A stretch of DNA of 64,000 bases from Flavobacteriaceae bacterium (GTDB lineage: Bacteria; Bacteroidota; Bacteroidia; Flavobacteriales; Flavobacteriaceae): NCBI GenBank assembly GCA_947491985.1, contig CANLLR010000007.1:1-64000 (forward strand), given 5' to 3'. Under the pieces are notes generated by a model. The model was not told the origin of the DNA and did no database searches. It was given only the letters and a program-made list of their open reading frames with translations. The translations under genes and the position numbers were made by a program. Positions 54,940 through 63,493 of this stretch are shown here, piece after piece; positions within the stretch are counted from its first letter, which is position 1; each line of letters begins with the position of its first letter.

Positions 54940-55629
54940 ATGAAAAAAATCGCTTTATTATTGTTGTTCAGTGTTTCAATGTCTGGTTTTGGTCAGATGA
55001 AAGAAAAAATGAGTAAATGCTCTAAAGACTCTACTTATTTTAAAAATGTAAAAGTCAATACGACTATTGGTATTGGCGCTCAAGTAATGGATTTCAGAAT
55101 TAATGACTTGTTGGAGAGTCAAGGATTGGCATCACTCAACAGTACGCTTCCAGAGTTCACTCTTGGAATTAATTATTTTGGAAAAAAAGTGTCGGTTGAT
55201 ACCGAATTAGGATTGATGTATGCGCGTCCAGAAAGAAACGGAAACGAAAGTCAATACGTTGCCTATGTAGCTCGTGGAAGAGTGCACTATAATGTAGTGA
55301 ACAAAACAAAATTTGCTTTCTCAGCCGGTTTGAATTTGGCTTTTACAGGAGGTAGATTGGATGTGTATTCGCAAAATAATATCATCGATTTGAACGATTT
55401 GAATCCGAATACTAACTCAGGTCATGTAAGCTTGAAAAATAAAATGTTTTATGCGGGTCCGTCTATTGCTACCTATTTTTTTAAAAACACAAAGTATCAA
55501 GTGCGTTTGAATGCGGCTTATGAATTTGGTATATCACGTGGCCGCTGGGGAACCGATTATGGTACCGTGGTAAACAGTGTAAATGAACGCGGTAATGACC
55601 GTTTCGTTTTTGGGATTACGTTGTTGTAA
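54940..55629 (+). CDS. Outer-membrane beta-barrel-like protein
   Basis: A 229-residue exported protein (signal peptide 1-17, SGFGQ). The mature part has a short N-terminal KEKMSKCSKDSTYF segment and then about eight beta strands (TTIGIGAQVMDFRI, VSVDTELGLMYARP, FAFSAGLNLAFTGG, QVRLNAAYEFGI) with a terminal strand DRFVFGITLL, typical of an OmpA-like or porin-family barrel. The strong promoter suggests good expression. Function unknown; it is not obviously paralogous to the preceding gene. Confidence 0.78.
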   Translation: MKKIALLLLFSVSMSGFGQMKEKMSKCSKDSTYFKNVKVNTTIGIGAQVMDFRINDLLESQGLASLNSTLPEFTLGINYFGKKVSVDTELGLMYARPERNGNESQYVAYVARGRVHYNVVNKTKFAFSAGLNLAFTGGRLDVYSQNNIIDLNDLNPNTNSGHVSLKNKMFYAGPSIATYFFKNTKYQVRLNAAYEFGISRGRWGTDYGTVVNSVNERGNDRFVFGITLL

Positions 55630-55653
55630 TATTTTTTTTACTCGATATGGAAG

Positions 55654-55683
55654 CCTAAATTTGTTAAGAATTTAGGTTTTTTT
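55654..55683 (+). terminator. Terminator after the 54940 gene
   Basis: The stem CCTAAATT (55654-55661) / AATTTAGG (55669-55676) is followed by TTTTTTT. Confidence 0.85.
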
Positions 55684-55732
55684 GTAACCTTTTTTTACTT
55701 TTCAACGTCTAACAGTCAAAAAACCAACAACG

Positions 55733-55918
55733 ATGAAAAAGCACGAAGTTCATACGCTAAGTAAAAAAGCAGGTTTTTCGAGTATGAAAGATGAACTAAC
55801 CAACGAAGTGGAACAATTTCTTAATAAGAAAACAAACGAAGGATATGAGATTATTTCTGTTTCGTTTACCTATTATGAAACCCACGAATTGATAGCATTT
55901 ATAACTATTTGTCGGTAA
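55733..55918 (+). CDS. Small hypothetical protein, 61 aa
   Basis: A 61-residue soluble protein with an N-terminal basic part (KKHEVHTLSKKAG), a helix (DELTNEVEQFLNKKTNEG) and two strands (YEIISVSFTY, LIAFITICR). The helix-Gly-Tyr/Trp-Glu-Ile-strand order resembles the small DUF4177 fold (an 'eGWelv' type motif), but the match is by eye and weak. It lies between a terminator and the zinc-peptidase gene, so it is probably an independent small gene. Confidence 0.55.
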   Translation: MKKHEVHTLSKKAGFSSMKDELTNEVEQFLNKKTNEGYEIISVSFTYYETHELIAFITICR

Positions 55919-56001
55919 TTAAAAATGTCAAATTGTCATTGTGTAACTTTGGCTTACAATTTGATGCAAGTAAATAACAATAACTTTTAAACTATATCAC
56001 T

Positions 56002-56709
56002 ATGTTTTTCGATTTAAAATATATGTTAATCATTGGATTCATTGCACTCTTTAGTTGGTTGGTGAGTTCCAAACTGAAAAGTAAATTTGAATTTTACTCG
56101 AAACTCAATTTACGCAACGGCATGTCGGGTGCAGAAATTGCAGAAAAAATGTTGGCCGATCACGGTATTTTAGGTGTTCGAGTGATTTCTACTCCAGGAC
56201 AATTGACCGATCACTATAATCCAGCAGATCGAACGGTCAATTTAAGTGAAGGTGTTTACAACCAAAGAAATGCAGCTGCTGCTGCGGTTGCGGCACACGA
56301 ATGTGGACACGCAGTGCAACACGCTCAAGCGTATCAATGGCTTACAATGCGTTCTAAAATGGTGCCTGTTGTGAACATTTCATCCACCATGTCGCAATGG
56401 TTAATTATGGGAGGATTGATTTTAGGAATCGCTTCAAAAGGAACCTCAATTGGTTTGTATGTTGCGGTTGCAGGATTGGTTTTAATGGCGATTGCAACAG
56501 CGTTTAGTTTTGTAACACTGCCAGTTGAATACGATGCGAGTAACCGTGCTTTAGCATGGTTAAAAAACAAAAACATGTTAAGTCAACAAGAATATGCTGG
56601 AGCCGAAGATGCATTAAAATGGGCCGCTAGAACTTATGTGGTAGCTGCTTTGGGAGCTTTAGCTTCTTTGCTGTATTGGGCTTTTCAAATTTTGGGAAGA
56701 AGAGACTAA
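56002..56709 (+). CDS. Zinc metallopeptidase, YugP/DUF membrane family
   Basis: A 235-residue membrane-bound peptidase of the YugP-type family. TM1 is at about 7-22; the conserved early motif NGMSGAEIAEKML is at about 39-51. The zinc site is HECGH (His99, Glu100, His103), preceded by AAAAAVAA. Two or three further helices (about 128-170, 205-230) follow, with the downstream conserved VTLPVEYDASNRALAWL segment supplying the probable third ligand region. The substrate is unknown; the family resembles HtpX and Oma1 in being an integral-membrane metallopeptidase. A TAACTTTG box at 55944-55951 may be its promoter. Confidence 0.88.
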   Translation: MFFDLKYMLIIGFIALFSWLVSSKLKSKFEFYSKLNLRNGMSGAEIAEKMLADHGILGVRVISTPGQLTDHYNPADRTVNLSEGVYNQRNAAAAAVAAHECGHAVQHAQAYQWLTMRSKMVPVVNISSTMSQWLIMGGLILGIASKGTSIGLYVAVAGLVLMAIATAFSFVTLPVEYDASNRALAWLKNKNMLSQQEYAGAEDALKWAARTYVVAALGALASLLYWAFQILGRRD

Positions 56710-56737
56710 CTCTAACTACAATCTTTCACAATAAGAT

Positions 56738-56772
56738 AATCCGTTTTGTTTTTGCAAGACGGATTTTTTATT
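56738..56772. terminator. Terminator between convergent genes
   Basis: The stem AATCCGT (56738-56744) / ACGGATT (56759-56765), extendable with TTTG / CAAG, is followed by TTTTTTATT. It lies 28 bp past the zinc-peptidase stop and reaches the stop codon of the leftward small membrane-protein gene. Confidence 0.75.
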
Positions 56773-57046
56773 GCTTGTAACTTGTAAGAAAAGCAATAAT
56801 TGAAATCCACACCGTAACGTGAATTAAAAAACATTTGACGTAGCTTACGTTTGAGTTTAGATGTTTTATAGCATGTACCAAGGCATATGTAAGTCCGATA
56901 GGAATAAGCAAGAAAAACAGTAACACACCCATGTTTGGTGTTTTGGTATCGCCAGGTAAAAGTTCGTAACACAAACCAGCGAGTAAAATATAAACGATGT
57001 AAAAAGCAATGGTTACGGTTTCTTTGGTGAATTTGTTGAGGTTCAT
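56768..57046 (-). CDS. Small hypothetical membrane protein, 92 aa
   Basis: A 92-residue protein with about three hydrophobic helices (11-29, 40-58, 70-87) separated by short polar loops (LPGDTKTPN, KHLNSN). No family recognised. The helix spacing and the ATG at 57046 favour this reading over an overlapping 86-codon frame on the same strand (56712-56972), which has no coherent helix pattern. Confidence 0.6.
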   Translation of the reverse strand: MNLNKFTKETVTIAFYIVYILLAGLCYELLPGDTKTPNMGVLLFFLLIPIGLTYALVHAIKHLNSNVSYVKCFLIHVTVWISIIAFLTSYKQ

Positions 57047-57078
57047 TTACTAATATACTAAGTTTTTATTTGGATACT

Positions 57079-57183
57079 TTGTCATTCCGAGGGACGATGA
57101 CCCGGGAGCTCTACTCGAACAGGCGAAGCAATCCCATCATGCTATTTCGATCATGTGATTTCTCCCGCTGGTCGAAATGACAA
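57079..57183. repeat. GTCATTCCGAG-type dispersed palindromic repeat
   Basis: Ends TTGTCATTCCGA (57079-57090) and TCGAAATGACAA (57172-57183) are inverted with one mismatch. The interior is GC-richer than the surroundings (CCCGGGAGCTC, GGCGAAGCAATCCC). Repeats with these GTCATTCCGAG and GAAATGACAA ends are, from general knowledge, common between genes in Bacteroidota. It lies directly after the lrp stop. Confidence 0.75.
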
Positions 57184-57190
57184 TTGTTTG

Positions 57191-57661
57191 CTACAACTGA
57201 ATTTGTCGTTCAATTTGCTGTTCCAAAGATATAAAAGTTTCGGTTCGTGAAACCCCATCAATCGGTTGGATTTTTTTATTGAGCAGTTGCATTAAATGTT
57301 CGTTATCGCGACAGATGATTTTGATGAGAATGCTCCAATTTCCTGTTGTATAGTGACATTCGAGGACTTCTGGAATTTTTTTGAGTTCTTTTACAGCTTC
57401 CGAATTGCTCGCGGCTTTTTCGAGATAAATTCCGATAAACGCCATGGTTTTGTAACCTAAGACTTTGTTGTTGACAATGAACTTGGAACCCGAAATTACA
57501 TTAGCATCTTCTAGTTTTTTTAAACGTTGGTGAATGGCCGCACCAGAAATACCGATTTTATTGGCAATTTGAAGAATGGGTTTTCGAGCATCTTCCATGA
57601 GGTAGCGAAGAATTTCCTTATCGATTCCGTCGATTTCGATTTGTAGTTGGTTTATTTTCAT
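57191..57661 (-). CDS. Lrp/AsnC family transcriptional regulator
   Basis: A 156-residue feast-famine regulator. The N-terminal winged helix-turn-helix covers about 8-65 (DGIDKEILRYLMEDARKPILQIANKIGISGAAIHQRLKKLED, read in parts) and the C-terminal RAM ligand-binding domain about 75-150 (AFIGIYLE, VLECHYTTGNWSILIKIICRD). Such proteins sense amino acids as octamers. It is 231 bp downstream of a saccharopine-dehydrogenase-like gene on the same strand, so it may regulate lysine or related amino-acid metabolism. A TACTTTTG -7-like box lies at 57679-57686. Confidence 0.93.
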   Translation of the reverse strand: MKINQLQIEIDGIDKEILRYLMEDARKPILQIANKIGISGAAIHQRLKKLEDANVISGSKFIVNNKVLGYKTMAFIGIYLEKAASNSEAVKELKKIPEVLECHYTTGNWSILIKIICRDNEHLMQLLNKKIQPIDGVSRTETFISLEQQIERQIQL

Positions 57662-57753
57662 TGGTTGTGAATTTAAAGCAAAAGTAAGAATTTTGTATAA
57701 AATTGAAAGTAACTTAACCGAAAAGACGTATAGAATTGCGCAAAGTTCGCAAA

Positions 57754-57842
57754 AGACCTTTCTGTCTAGCCCTGATGCAAGGGAATAACCTTTTGAAAAA
57801 AGTTATGGAAAAGCAGCAGGATAAAGGAAGCCAAAAAGGTCT
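57754..57842. repeat. Hairpin repeat (copy 3, degenerate) bounded by AGACCTTT / AAAGGTCT
   Basis: 8-bp inverted ends AGACCTTT (57754-57761) and AAAGGTCT (57835-57842) enclose CTAGCCCTGATGCAAGGGA, similar to the reverse complement of copy 1 (CCTTAGCCCTGATTGCAG). An inner stem AACCTTTT / AAAAG surrounds a GAAAAAAGTTATGG loop. It fills the gap between the saccharopine-dehydrogenase-like gene and lrp. Confidence 0.55.
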
Positions 57843-57892
57843 AAACCTCTTGCTTCAAATAAAAACTTAGGAACTCAGTTTTTTCAGCCACT

Positions 57893-59269
57893 TTAATTCG
57901 AAGTCACCAATTTATCCGGATTGTACCCAATATAAGGCATTACGGTTTCTTTGAAAATCACGCCGTAGTCTTCAAGTTCTTTGAGGATGGGTTCGTAAAC
58001 TTCTTTACGAATTGGCAATTGTACGCCAGGCGTTTTGATGTTGCCGTTGAGGATTTGCAAAGTAGCTATCGCTACCGGTAAACCGACAGTTTTGGCCATG
58101 GCAGTGTAGGTTTGATCGTCGCCAATGCAGACCATTTTGGAATCGATTTGTTGTTCTTTTCCGTCAAGTTCGAAGCCAAATTTGTGGTACATCACAATCA
58201 TGTCTTTATCGTCGGGTTGTAACGTCCAGGAATCGTTGAGGATGCGTTCTAAAATTTGTGCAGGTGTGGCATTTTGGAGTCCGATTTTTTTATTTGGATT
58301 GAACAAATCGAGCTCTAATAATTTGTCCCACATGATATCGTCTTGCTCGATGTTGAGAGCTAAACGCGTTTTGATTTCTACCGAATCCGTTGGGTGAAAA
58401 GGTAAAAATGAGTTGGTAAAATCGCGGTAACTCATGGTTTCAGAATTTTCCATGATGTAAGTATCATCGGTCATTCCGAGTTGTACAAACATGTTCCAAG
58501 CTTTTGAAAAACCCACTCTACGAATGGTTCCTCTGTACAAAGTAAGTACGTTATCTAAGGCATAAACGCTGCGGTATTTTAGTGAATCGCGGTTGGCGTA
58601 GCCTTCGAATTTACCATATCCCTCTACTGCTAAAAACTCAGTTCTTCGGAATAATTTGTGGTACGGAATGTATTTGTATTTTCCTTCTTGAATGAATTTG
58701 GCTGCACCACCTTGTCCGGCTAAAACTACATTTCGCGGCGCCCAAGTAAATTTGTAATTCCATAAATTGTTGTCCGATTCGGGTGCGACTAATCCGCCAC
58801 AAAACGATTCAAACAATAACATTTTTCCGCCTTTTTCTCTTATTTCGTCAAGAATTTTCATGGCACTCATGTGGTCAATTCCAGGATCGAGACCAATTTC
58901 GTTCATAAAAATCAGGTTGTTGTCTTTGGCAACTTGATCTAAACTTTGCATGGCATCCGAAACATACGAAGCGGTAACCATGTGTTTTTTATAGGTAATA
59001 CAATCTTTAGCGACTTCAATATGCATGTGAGCTGGCAACATCGAAATAACGATATCGGCTTTTTGAATTTGCTCGTGACGTTGCGATTCGTTGTTGATGT
59101 CGAAGGCAATTGCAGTGGCGTTTGGATGATTATAGGTTTTTTTCTGAGCTAAAGCTACATCCAAATCGCCAATGGTGAGGTGTAAATTTTCGGCACCTGA
59201 TTTTGAAAGCAAGTACTGTATAAGGGATGAAGCTGAACGACCAGCGCCAATGATAAGAATGTTTCTCAT
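57893..59269 (-). CDS. Saccharopine dehydrogenase family protein
   Basis: A 458-residue NAD(P)-dependent oxidoreductase. The N-terminal Rossmann fold starts with ILIIGAGRSASSLIQYLL (about 3-20). The diagnostic catalytic-domain motif is NEIGLDPGIDHMSAM (about 122-136), and a C-terminal dimerisation/substrate domain with FESFCGGLVAPESDNNLWNYKF follows. The motif fits saccharopine dehydrogenase (glutamate-forming) or the closely related carboxynorspermidine/lysine-6-dehydrogenase groups; the exact substrate cannot be set by eye. It probably acts in lysine catabolism. An Lrp regulator gene follows downstream. A TAGCTTTG -7-like box is at 59291-59298 but lacks a -33 partner. Confidence 0.9.
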   Translation of the reverse strand: MRNILIIGAGRSASSLIQYLLSKSGAENLHLTIGDLDVALAQKKTYNHPNATAIAFDINNESQRHEQIQKADIVISMLPAHMHIEVAKDCITYKKHMVTASYVSDAMQSLDQVAKDNNLIFMNEIGLDPGIDHMSAMKILDEIREKGGKMLLFESFCGGLVAPESDNNLWNYKFTWAPRNVVLAGQGGAAKFIQEGKYKYIPYHKLFRRTEFLAVEGYGKFEGYANRDSLKYRSVYALDNVLTLYRGTIRRVGFSKAWNMFVQLGMTDDTYIMENSETMSYRDFTNSFLPFHPTDSVEIKTRLALNIEQDDIMWDKLLELDLFNPNKKIGLQNATPAQILERILNDSWTLQPDDKDMIVMYHKFGFELDGKEQQIDSKMVCIGDDQTYTAMAKTVGLPVAIATLQILNGNIKTPGVQLPIRKEVYEPILKELEDYGVIFKETVMPYIGYNPDKLVTSN

Positions 59270-59324
59270 GGTTTGTGTCTAAATAGGATGCAAAGCTAAA
59301 GAAATTTTTAAAAGGACGTTTAAA

Positions 59325-59648
59325 TTATTCTAATCCTTCTAATTCTTCCAAATCCTTTTGTGCTTCTTGTTTGGTTTCGATTTTTTCTTTTTCAAATTGG
59401 GTGTCTACTGCTACTTCGTCTTTAATGAGAAATGTTTTTCCGAGAACAAAAACCACACAAAGTAAGGCAACCATCATGAGCCATTTGGGTAATTTTTTTT
59501 GTAAATCTTGTGATTTTGAAAAAGCAAGAAAAGCAAAAATGAGTCCTAATCCTATAGGTAAAAGGGCTAAAGTGCCTAAAGGCAACACCGAGAAGACGAT
59601 TCCGAAACTACAAAATACGATGGCTAAAATTAAAAATAGTTTTCTCAT
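59325..59648 (-). CDS. Small hypothetical membrane protein, 107 aa
   Basis: A 107-residue protein with three hydrophobic helices (about 3-20, 24-45, 57-74) and an acidic coiled tail (EKEKIETKQEAQKDLEELEGLE, read in parts). The LPLGTLALLPIGLGLIFAF block is the most conserved-looking part. No named family. It lies 11 bp after the DUF3108 gene and is probably cotranscribed with it. Confidence 0.7.
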   Translation of the reverse strand: MRKLFLILAIVFCSFGIVFSVLPLGTLALLPIGLGLIFAFLAFSKSQDLQKKLPKWLMMVALLCVVFVLGKTFLIKDEVAVDTQFEKEKIETKQEAQKDLEELEGLE

Positions 59649-59659
59649 AACATTGGAAT

Positions 59660-60421
59660 TTAACTACCAGAAGCAGTGGATAAAGTAAGTTGTCCGGTGC
59701 CAACGGGAATACTAAATTTCATTAAAGCGGGAATTTTTTTTGCATCGGCAGTAAGCCAAATTAGGTTTTTGTCCTTTCCTTTTAAGGCATCGGTTTTGGC
59801 TCCGATAGACAATTTATAGCAATTTTTCTGACCTAAATTACCAGCATTAATCGTTTCGTTTCCTAATAATTTTACGGTAACTGGAATTTGTTTTTCATCA
59901 AAAACGATGGTAAACGATTGTGTTTGCCCGGTTTTTATTTTGGATAAATCCATCTTTCGTAATTTGTACATAATAGATACCACATCTTGCGTTGAACCAC
60001 CAATAGTAAAAGTCTTAGTGGTTTCGGGTTTGTTTCTTTTTTTAACAGTGCTAGTAACCGAATTGCCTTTGAAAATGTATTTTTCTTTTTTAGTATAACC
60101 CCCTTCATCGATACTTCGTTTATACAAGCTAGGGTATAGTGTAATTGGATCTACATATGATTCGTAAATATCTCGAATTTTAAAAAACTTGTCCCATTTG
60201 GTATACGTTGACAATTCACAATTCAAATGTAAAAAGGTGCTTTTTGAAGTATTTACGGTTTCGGTGGAAAGTGTCACTTGCGCCAATTGCGTCATTAGAC
60301 CGCTCATGTTGTAAGAGCCTACATAAACTAATTTTTCTCCAGCAGGAATAGCTGCGTTTTTATCTGATGCAAATGAACAGAAGATTAAAATCGAAATACT
60401 GTATAAGAATATCTTTTTCAT
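59660..60421 (-). CDS. DUF3108 domain-containing protein
   Basis: A 253-residue exported protein (signal peptide about 1-18). The mature beta-rich part, with GEKLVYVGSYNMSGLMTQLAQVTL at the start, the DVVSIMYKLRKMDLSKIKTGQ stretch and the FTIVFDEKQIPVTVKLLG strands, matches the DUF3108 envelope-protein family, seen in many Gram-negatives. The family's function is not settled; the beta pattern suggests a periplasmic lipid- or ligand-binding sandwich. A TATATTTG -7-like box precedes it at 60440-60447 without a good -33 element. Confidence 0.8.
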   Translation of the reverse strand: MKKIFLYSISILIFCSFASDKNAAIPAGEKLVYVGSYNMSGLMTQLAQVTLSTETVNTSKSTFLHLNCELSTYTKWDKFFKIRDIYESYVDPITLYPSLYKRSIDEGGYTKKEKYIFKGNSVTSTVKKRNKPETTKTFTIGGSTQDVVSIMYKLRKMDLSKIKTGQTQSFTIVFDEKQIPVTVKLLGNETINAGNLGQKNCYKLSIGAKTDALKGKDKNLIWLTADAKKIPALMKFSIPVGTGQLTLSTASGS

Positions 60422-60556
60422 GCAAAAAAATTAAGGTGCAAATATAAATTTTTAAAATGGGTATTACCGCTGTTTTTTAACAAAAAAAAGCGTAGAATAC
60501 TTTCTATTTCATTACATAACAGATAAATTTGTGTTTTATTTTAACTTCTATAGCGA

Positions 60557-60949
60557 ATGGACAAAAAAATAATTTTAGCGGCTAGTTTTTTCGGAATGAC
60601 AGCGATTGTTTTAGGAGCTTTTGGAGCACATGCGCTTAAGAAGGTATTGTCTTTAGAGCAATTGGCGACTTTTGAAACGGGTGTGAAATACCAAATGTAT
60701 CATGCATTATTTTTGCTTTTTGTGGGAATATATTCGGAGCTTTCTTTTAAAGTAAAAAAGACAATCTTGATGTTGACTTTCTTAGGAATTCTATTTTTTT
60801 CAGGCTCTATATACTTATTAGCAACAATGGATGTAACGGGTATTAACTTCAAGACCATCGGTTTTATTACTCCAATTGGCGGATTGTTTTTGATTTCGGC
60901 TTGGATTTTATTGAGCATTTCAGTTGTAAAGAAAAAAGATAAAAGTTAA
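60557..60949 (+). CDS. DUF423 family membrane protein
   Basis: A 130-residue protein with four hydrophobic helices (about 5-25, 45-60, 70-90, 100-122). The N-terminal signature GMTAIVLGAFGAHALKK and the FETGVKYQMYHALFLL segment are diagnostic of DUF423 (YwdK/YgdD-like). The function is unknown. A TAAATTTG -7-like box (60534-60541) lies 16 bp upstream. It precedes pckA by 72 bp on the same strand, probably as an independent gene since pckA has its own promoter-like box. Confidence 0.85.
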   Translation: MDKKIILAASFFGMTAIVLGAFGAHALKKVLSLEQLATFETGVKYQMYHALFLLFVGIYSELSFKVKKTILMLTFLGILFFSGSIYLLATMDVTGINFKTIGFITPIGGLFLISAWILLSISVVKKKDKS

Positions 60950-60979
60950 GTAATTCGGTCGTATCTAAAATTTAATTTT

Positions 60980-60987
60980 TAACTTTG
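60980..60987 (+). promoter_or_regulatory. Possible pckA promoter -7 box
   Basis: TAACTTTG fits TAnnTTTG and lies 35 bp before the pckA ATG. A weak -33 (TTCG, 60954-60957) is 22 bp upstream. Confidence 0.4.
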
Positions 60988-61021
60988 CAGTCTTAATTAG
61001 TAATTGAATATAATATTTTTT

Positions 61022-62647
61022 ATGAATAACTTCGCTCAAATTACGAAATCGATTTCGTTGGAAAAATACGGAATTGTTACTACAAAAGAAATAGTATACA
61101 ATCCAAGTTTTGAGTTTTTATATAATGAAGAGTTAGCTCCTACTTTGGTGGGTTTCGAAAAAGGTCAACTTACAGAGCTTGGCGCTATCAATGTAATGAC
61201 AGGCGAGTTTACTGGAAGATCTCCTAAAGACAAATATATCGTGAAAGATGCTATTACTGAAAACACAATTTGGTGGAATTCAGAAAAAGCGGTCAACGAC
61301 AATAAACCCATTTCTCAAGTAACCTGGAATGCATTAAAAGAAACAACGGTACAACAACTTTCTGGTAAACGGTTGTTTGTTGTAGACGCTTTTTGTGGTG
61401 CCAACGAAAACACACGACTTAAAGTCCGTTTCATTATGGAAGTGGCCTGGCAAGCACATTTTGTTAAAAACATGTTCATTCGTCCAACAGAGGCCGAGCT
61501 TGAAAATTTTGGTGATCCCGATTTTATCGTGATGAACGGTTCAAAAACAAGTTTCAAAGATTACGCAGCACACGGATTAAATTCGGAAGTTTACGTAGCT
61601 TTTAATTTAACCGAGAAAATACAAATTATTGGCGGTACTTGGTATGGTGGTGAAATGAAAAAAGGGTTGTTCTCGATGATGAATTATTATTTGCCATTGC
61701 AAGGAATTGCCTCAATGCATTGTTCAGCAAATAAAGGAAAAGATGGCGACGTGGCTGTTTTCTTCGGATTGTCAGGAACAGGAAAAACGACATTATCTAC
61801 GGATCCAAAAAGAGAATTAATTGGTGACGATGAACACGGTTGGGATAATGAAGGGGTGTTTAATTTTGAAGGCGGTTGCTATGCAAAAACCATCGATTTA
61901 AGTGCAGAAAACGAACCGGATATTTTTGGAGCCATCAAGAAAGATGCGTTATTAGAAAACGTAACGGTTGATGTCAATGGAAAAATTGATTTCAAAGACG
62001 GTTCAGTTACACAAAACACACGTGTCTCTTATCCAATAAATCACATTCATAATATTGTAAAACCAGTGTCAAAAGCAGGTCATGCAACCAAAGTTATTTT
62101 CTTAACAGCAGATGCTTTTGGAGTCATACCGCCAGTTTCAAAGTTAACACCAGAGCAAACTAAATATTATTTTCTTTCTGGATTTACTGCTAAATTAGCA
62201 GGTACAGAAAGAGGAATTACACAACCAGAACCAACGTTTTCAGCTTGTTTTGGAAAAGCATTTTTGTCTTTACATCCTACAAAATACGGAGAAGAATTGG
62301 TAAAGAAAATGGAGCAACACAAGGCAGCTGCCTACATGGTAAACACAGGTTGGAACGGAACGGGGAAGCGTATTTCAATTAAAGATACACGTGCCATCAT
62401 TGACGCCATTTTAGATGGATCCATTGAAAAAGCAGAAACTAAAATTATTCCAACTTTTAATTTCGAAGTTCCAACTTCTTTACATGATGTAAATTCGGCT
62501 ATTTTAGACCCAAGAGATACCTATACTGATGTGTCAGATTGGAATACGAAAGCAACCGATTTGGCTTCGCGATTTATCAAAAACTTTGTTCAATATACCG
62601 ATAATACTGAAGGACTAAACTTAGTAAAAGCAGGTCCGCAATTATAA
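61022..62647 (+). CDS. pckA: Phosphoenolpyruvate carboxykinase (ATP)
   Basis: A 541-residue ATP-dependent enzyme converting oxaloacetate to phosphoenolpyruvate in gluconeogenesis. Substrate motif [12 protein letters not shown] (about 60-71), kinase-1a P-loop [11 protein letters not shown] (about 248-258), kinase-2 metal-binding IGDDEHGWD (about 267-275), and the adenine/PEP-binding [18 protein letters not shown] are all present. The ATG at 61022 is preferred to an in-frame TTG six codons upstream because [16 protein letters not shown] begins the homologous N-terminus. With 2-oxoglutarate dehydrogenase nearby, it points to growth on amino acids or TCA intermediates. Confidence 0.96.
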   Translation: MNNFAQITKSISLEKYGIVTTKEIVYNPSFEFLYNEELAPTLVGFEKGQLTELGAINVMTGEFTGRSPKDKYIVKDAITENTIWWNSEKAVNDNKPISQVTWNALKETTVQQLSGKRLFVVDAFCGANENTRLKVRFIMEVAWQAHFVKNMFIRPTEAELENFGDPDFIVMNGSKTSFKDYAAHGLNSEVYVAFNLTEKIQIIGGTWYGGEMKKGLFSMMNYYLPLQGIASMHCSANKGKDGDVAVFFGLSGTGKTTLSTDPKRELIGDDEHGWDNEGVFNFEGGCYAKTIDLSAENEPDIFGAIKKDALLENVTVDVNGKIDFKDGSVTQNTRVSYPINHIHNIVKPVSKAGHATKVIFLTADAFGVIPPVSKLTPEQTKYYFLSGFTAKLAGTERGITQPEPTFSACFGKAFLSLHPTKYGEELVKKMEQHKAAAYMVNTGWNGTGKRISIKDTRAIIDAILDGSIEKAETKIIPTFNFEVPTSLHDVNSAILDPRDTYTDVSDWNTKATDLASRFIKNFVQYTDNTEGLNLVKAGPQL

Positions 62648-62677
62648 AGAACACCTTAATAGAGTATTTTGACTAAT

Positions 62678-62709
62678 AAAAAAGTCCCGATACTATCGGG
62701 ACTTTTTTA
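62678..62709. terminator. Bidirectional terminator between pckA and hemD
   Basis: The perfect 10-bp stem AGTCCCGATA (62683-62692) / TATCGGGACT (62694-62703) has A6 on the left and T6 on the right, so it terminates both convergent transcripts. Confidence 0.9.
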
Positions 62710-62725
62710 TTTTATAATAGAATTA

Positions 62726-63484
62726 TTATTTTCCTTTATTGGCTTCAGCAATGTATTTTTCTAAGGCCATTGTCATTGAAGGAGTTTCTGGAGTTGGCGC
62801 TAAAATATCAATTCGCAATCCATGTTCCAAAGCTTCTTTTTGAGTTGTACTTCCAAAAACAGCAATACGAGTGTTATTTTGTTGAAAATCTGGAAAATTT
62901 TTAAACAATGATTTAATTCCAGTGGGACTAAAGAAAGCCAAAACGTCGTAATATACATCTGCCAAATCAGACAAATCACTCATGACCGTTTTGTAAAAAA
63001 TGGCTTGTGTCCAATTGATTTTTAAATTGTTTAAAGTAATTGGTGCATCAGCATTTAATTGGTCGGATGCAGGTAGCAAATATTTTTCATCTTTGTATTT
63101 TTTGAAGAGCGTCGACATGTCAGCAAAATCTTTTTGACCAACATAAATCTTACGCTTACGATACACTACGTACTTTTGAAGATAAAAAGCAATGGCTTCC
63201 GACTGGCAAAAATAACGCAAATCTTCTGGGACTTTGTAACGCATTTCATCCGCAACTCTAAAAAAATGATCAACAGCATTTTTACTTGTTAATATGATTG
63301 CGGTAAAATTATTGAGATCAATTTTTTGAGCTCTAATGTCTTTTGCGCTAACGCCTTCTACGTGGATAAAAGAGCGGAAATCAACTTTAACCTTGTGTTT
63401 TTGCTGTAAATCAAAATAAGGTGAATTTTCAACCTTAGGTTCTGGTTGTGAGACCAAAATCGTTTTCACTTTCAAATTTGACAT
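62726..63484 (-). CDS. hemD: Uroporphyrinogen-III synthase
   Basis: A 252-residue cyclising enzyme of haem and sirohaem synthesis. It has the low-similarity two-lobed HemD pattern: first lobe with ILVSQPEPK and the conserved IILTSKNAVDHFF (about 64-76), hinge, then the second lobe with FYKTVMSDL, LAFFSPTGIKSLFKNF (about 186-201) and IAVFGSTTQKEALEHGLR ending in a proline-rich tail TPETPSM. It is preceded by the DUF4271 gene with a 9-bp gap, a pairing typical of Bacteroidota. Confidence 0.88.
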   Translation of the reverse strand: MSNLKVKTILVSQPEPKVENSPYFDLQQKHKVKVDFRSFIHVEGVSAKDIRAQKIDLNNFTAIILTSKNAVDHFFRVADEMRYKVPEDLRYFCQSEAIAFYLQKYVVYRKRKIYVGQKDFADMSTLFKKYKDEKYLLPASDQLNADAPITLNNLKINWTQAIFYKTVMSDLSDLADVYYDVLAFFSPTGIKSLFKNFPDFQQNNTRIAVFGSTTQKEALEHGLRIDILAPTPETPSMTMALEKYIAEANKGK

Positions 63485-63493
63485 TCTTCTCTT

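Noticed and set aside
56712..56972. An 86-codon leftward frame overlapping the small membrane-protein gene
   Set aside because: It is in another frame of the same strand, has no coherent membrane or domain pattern, and runs into the terminator.
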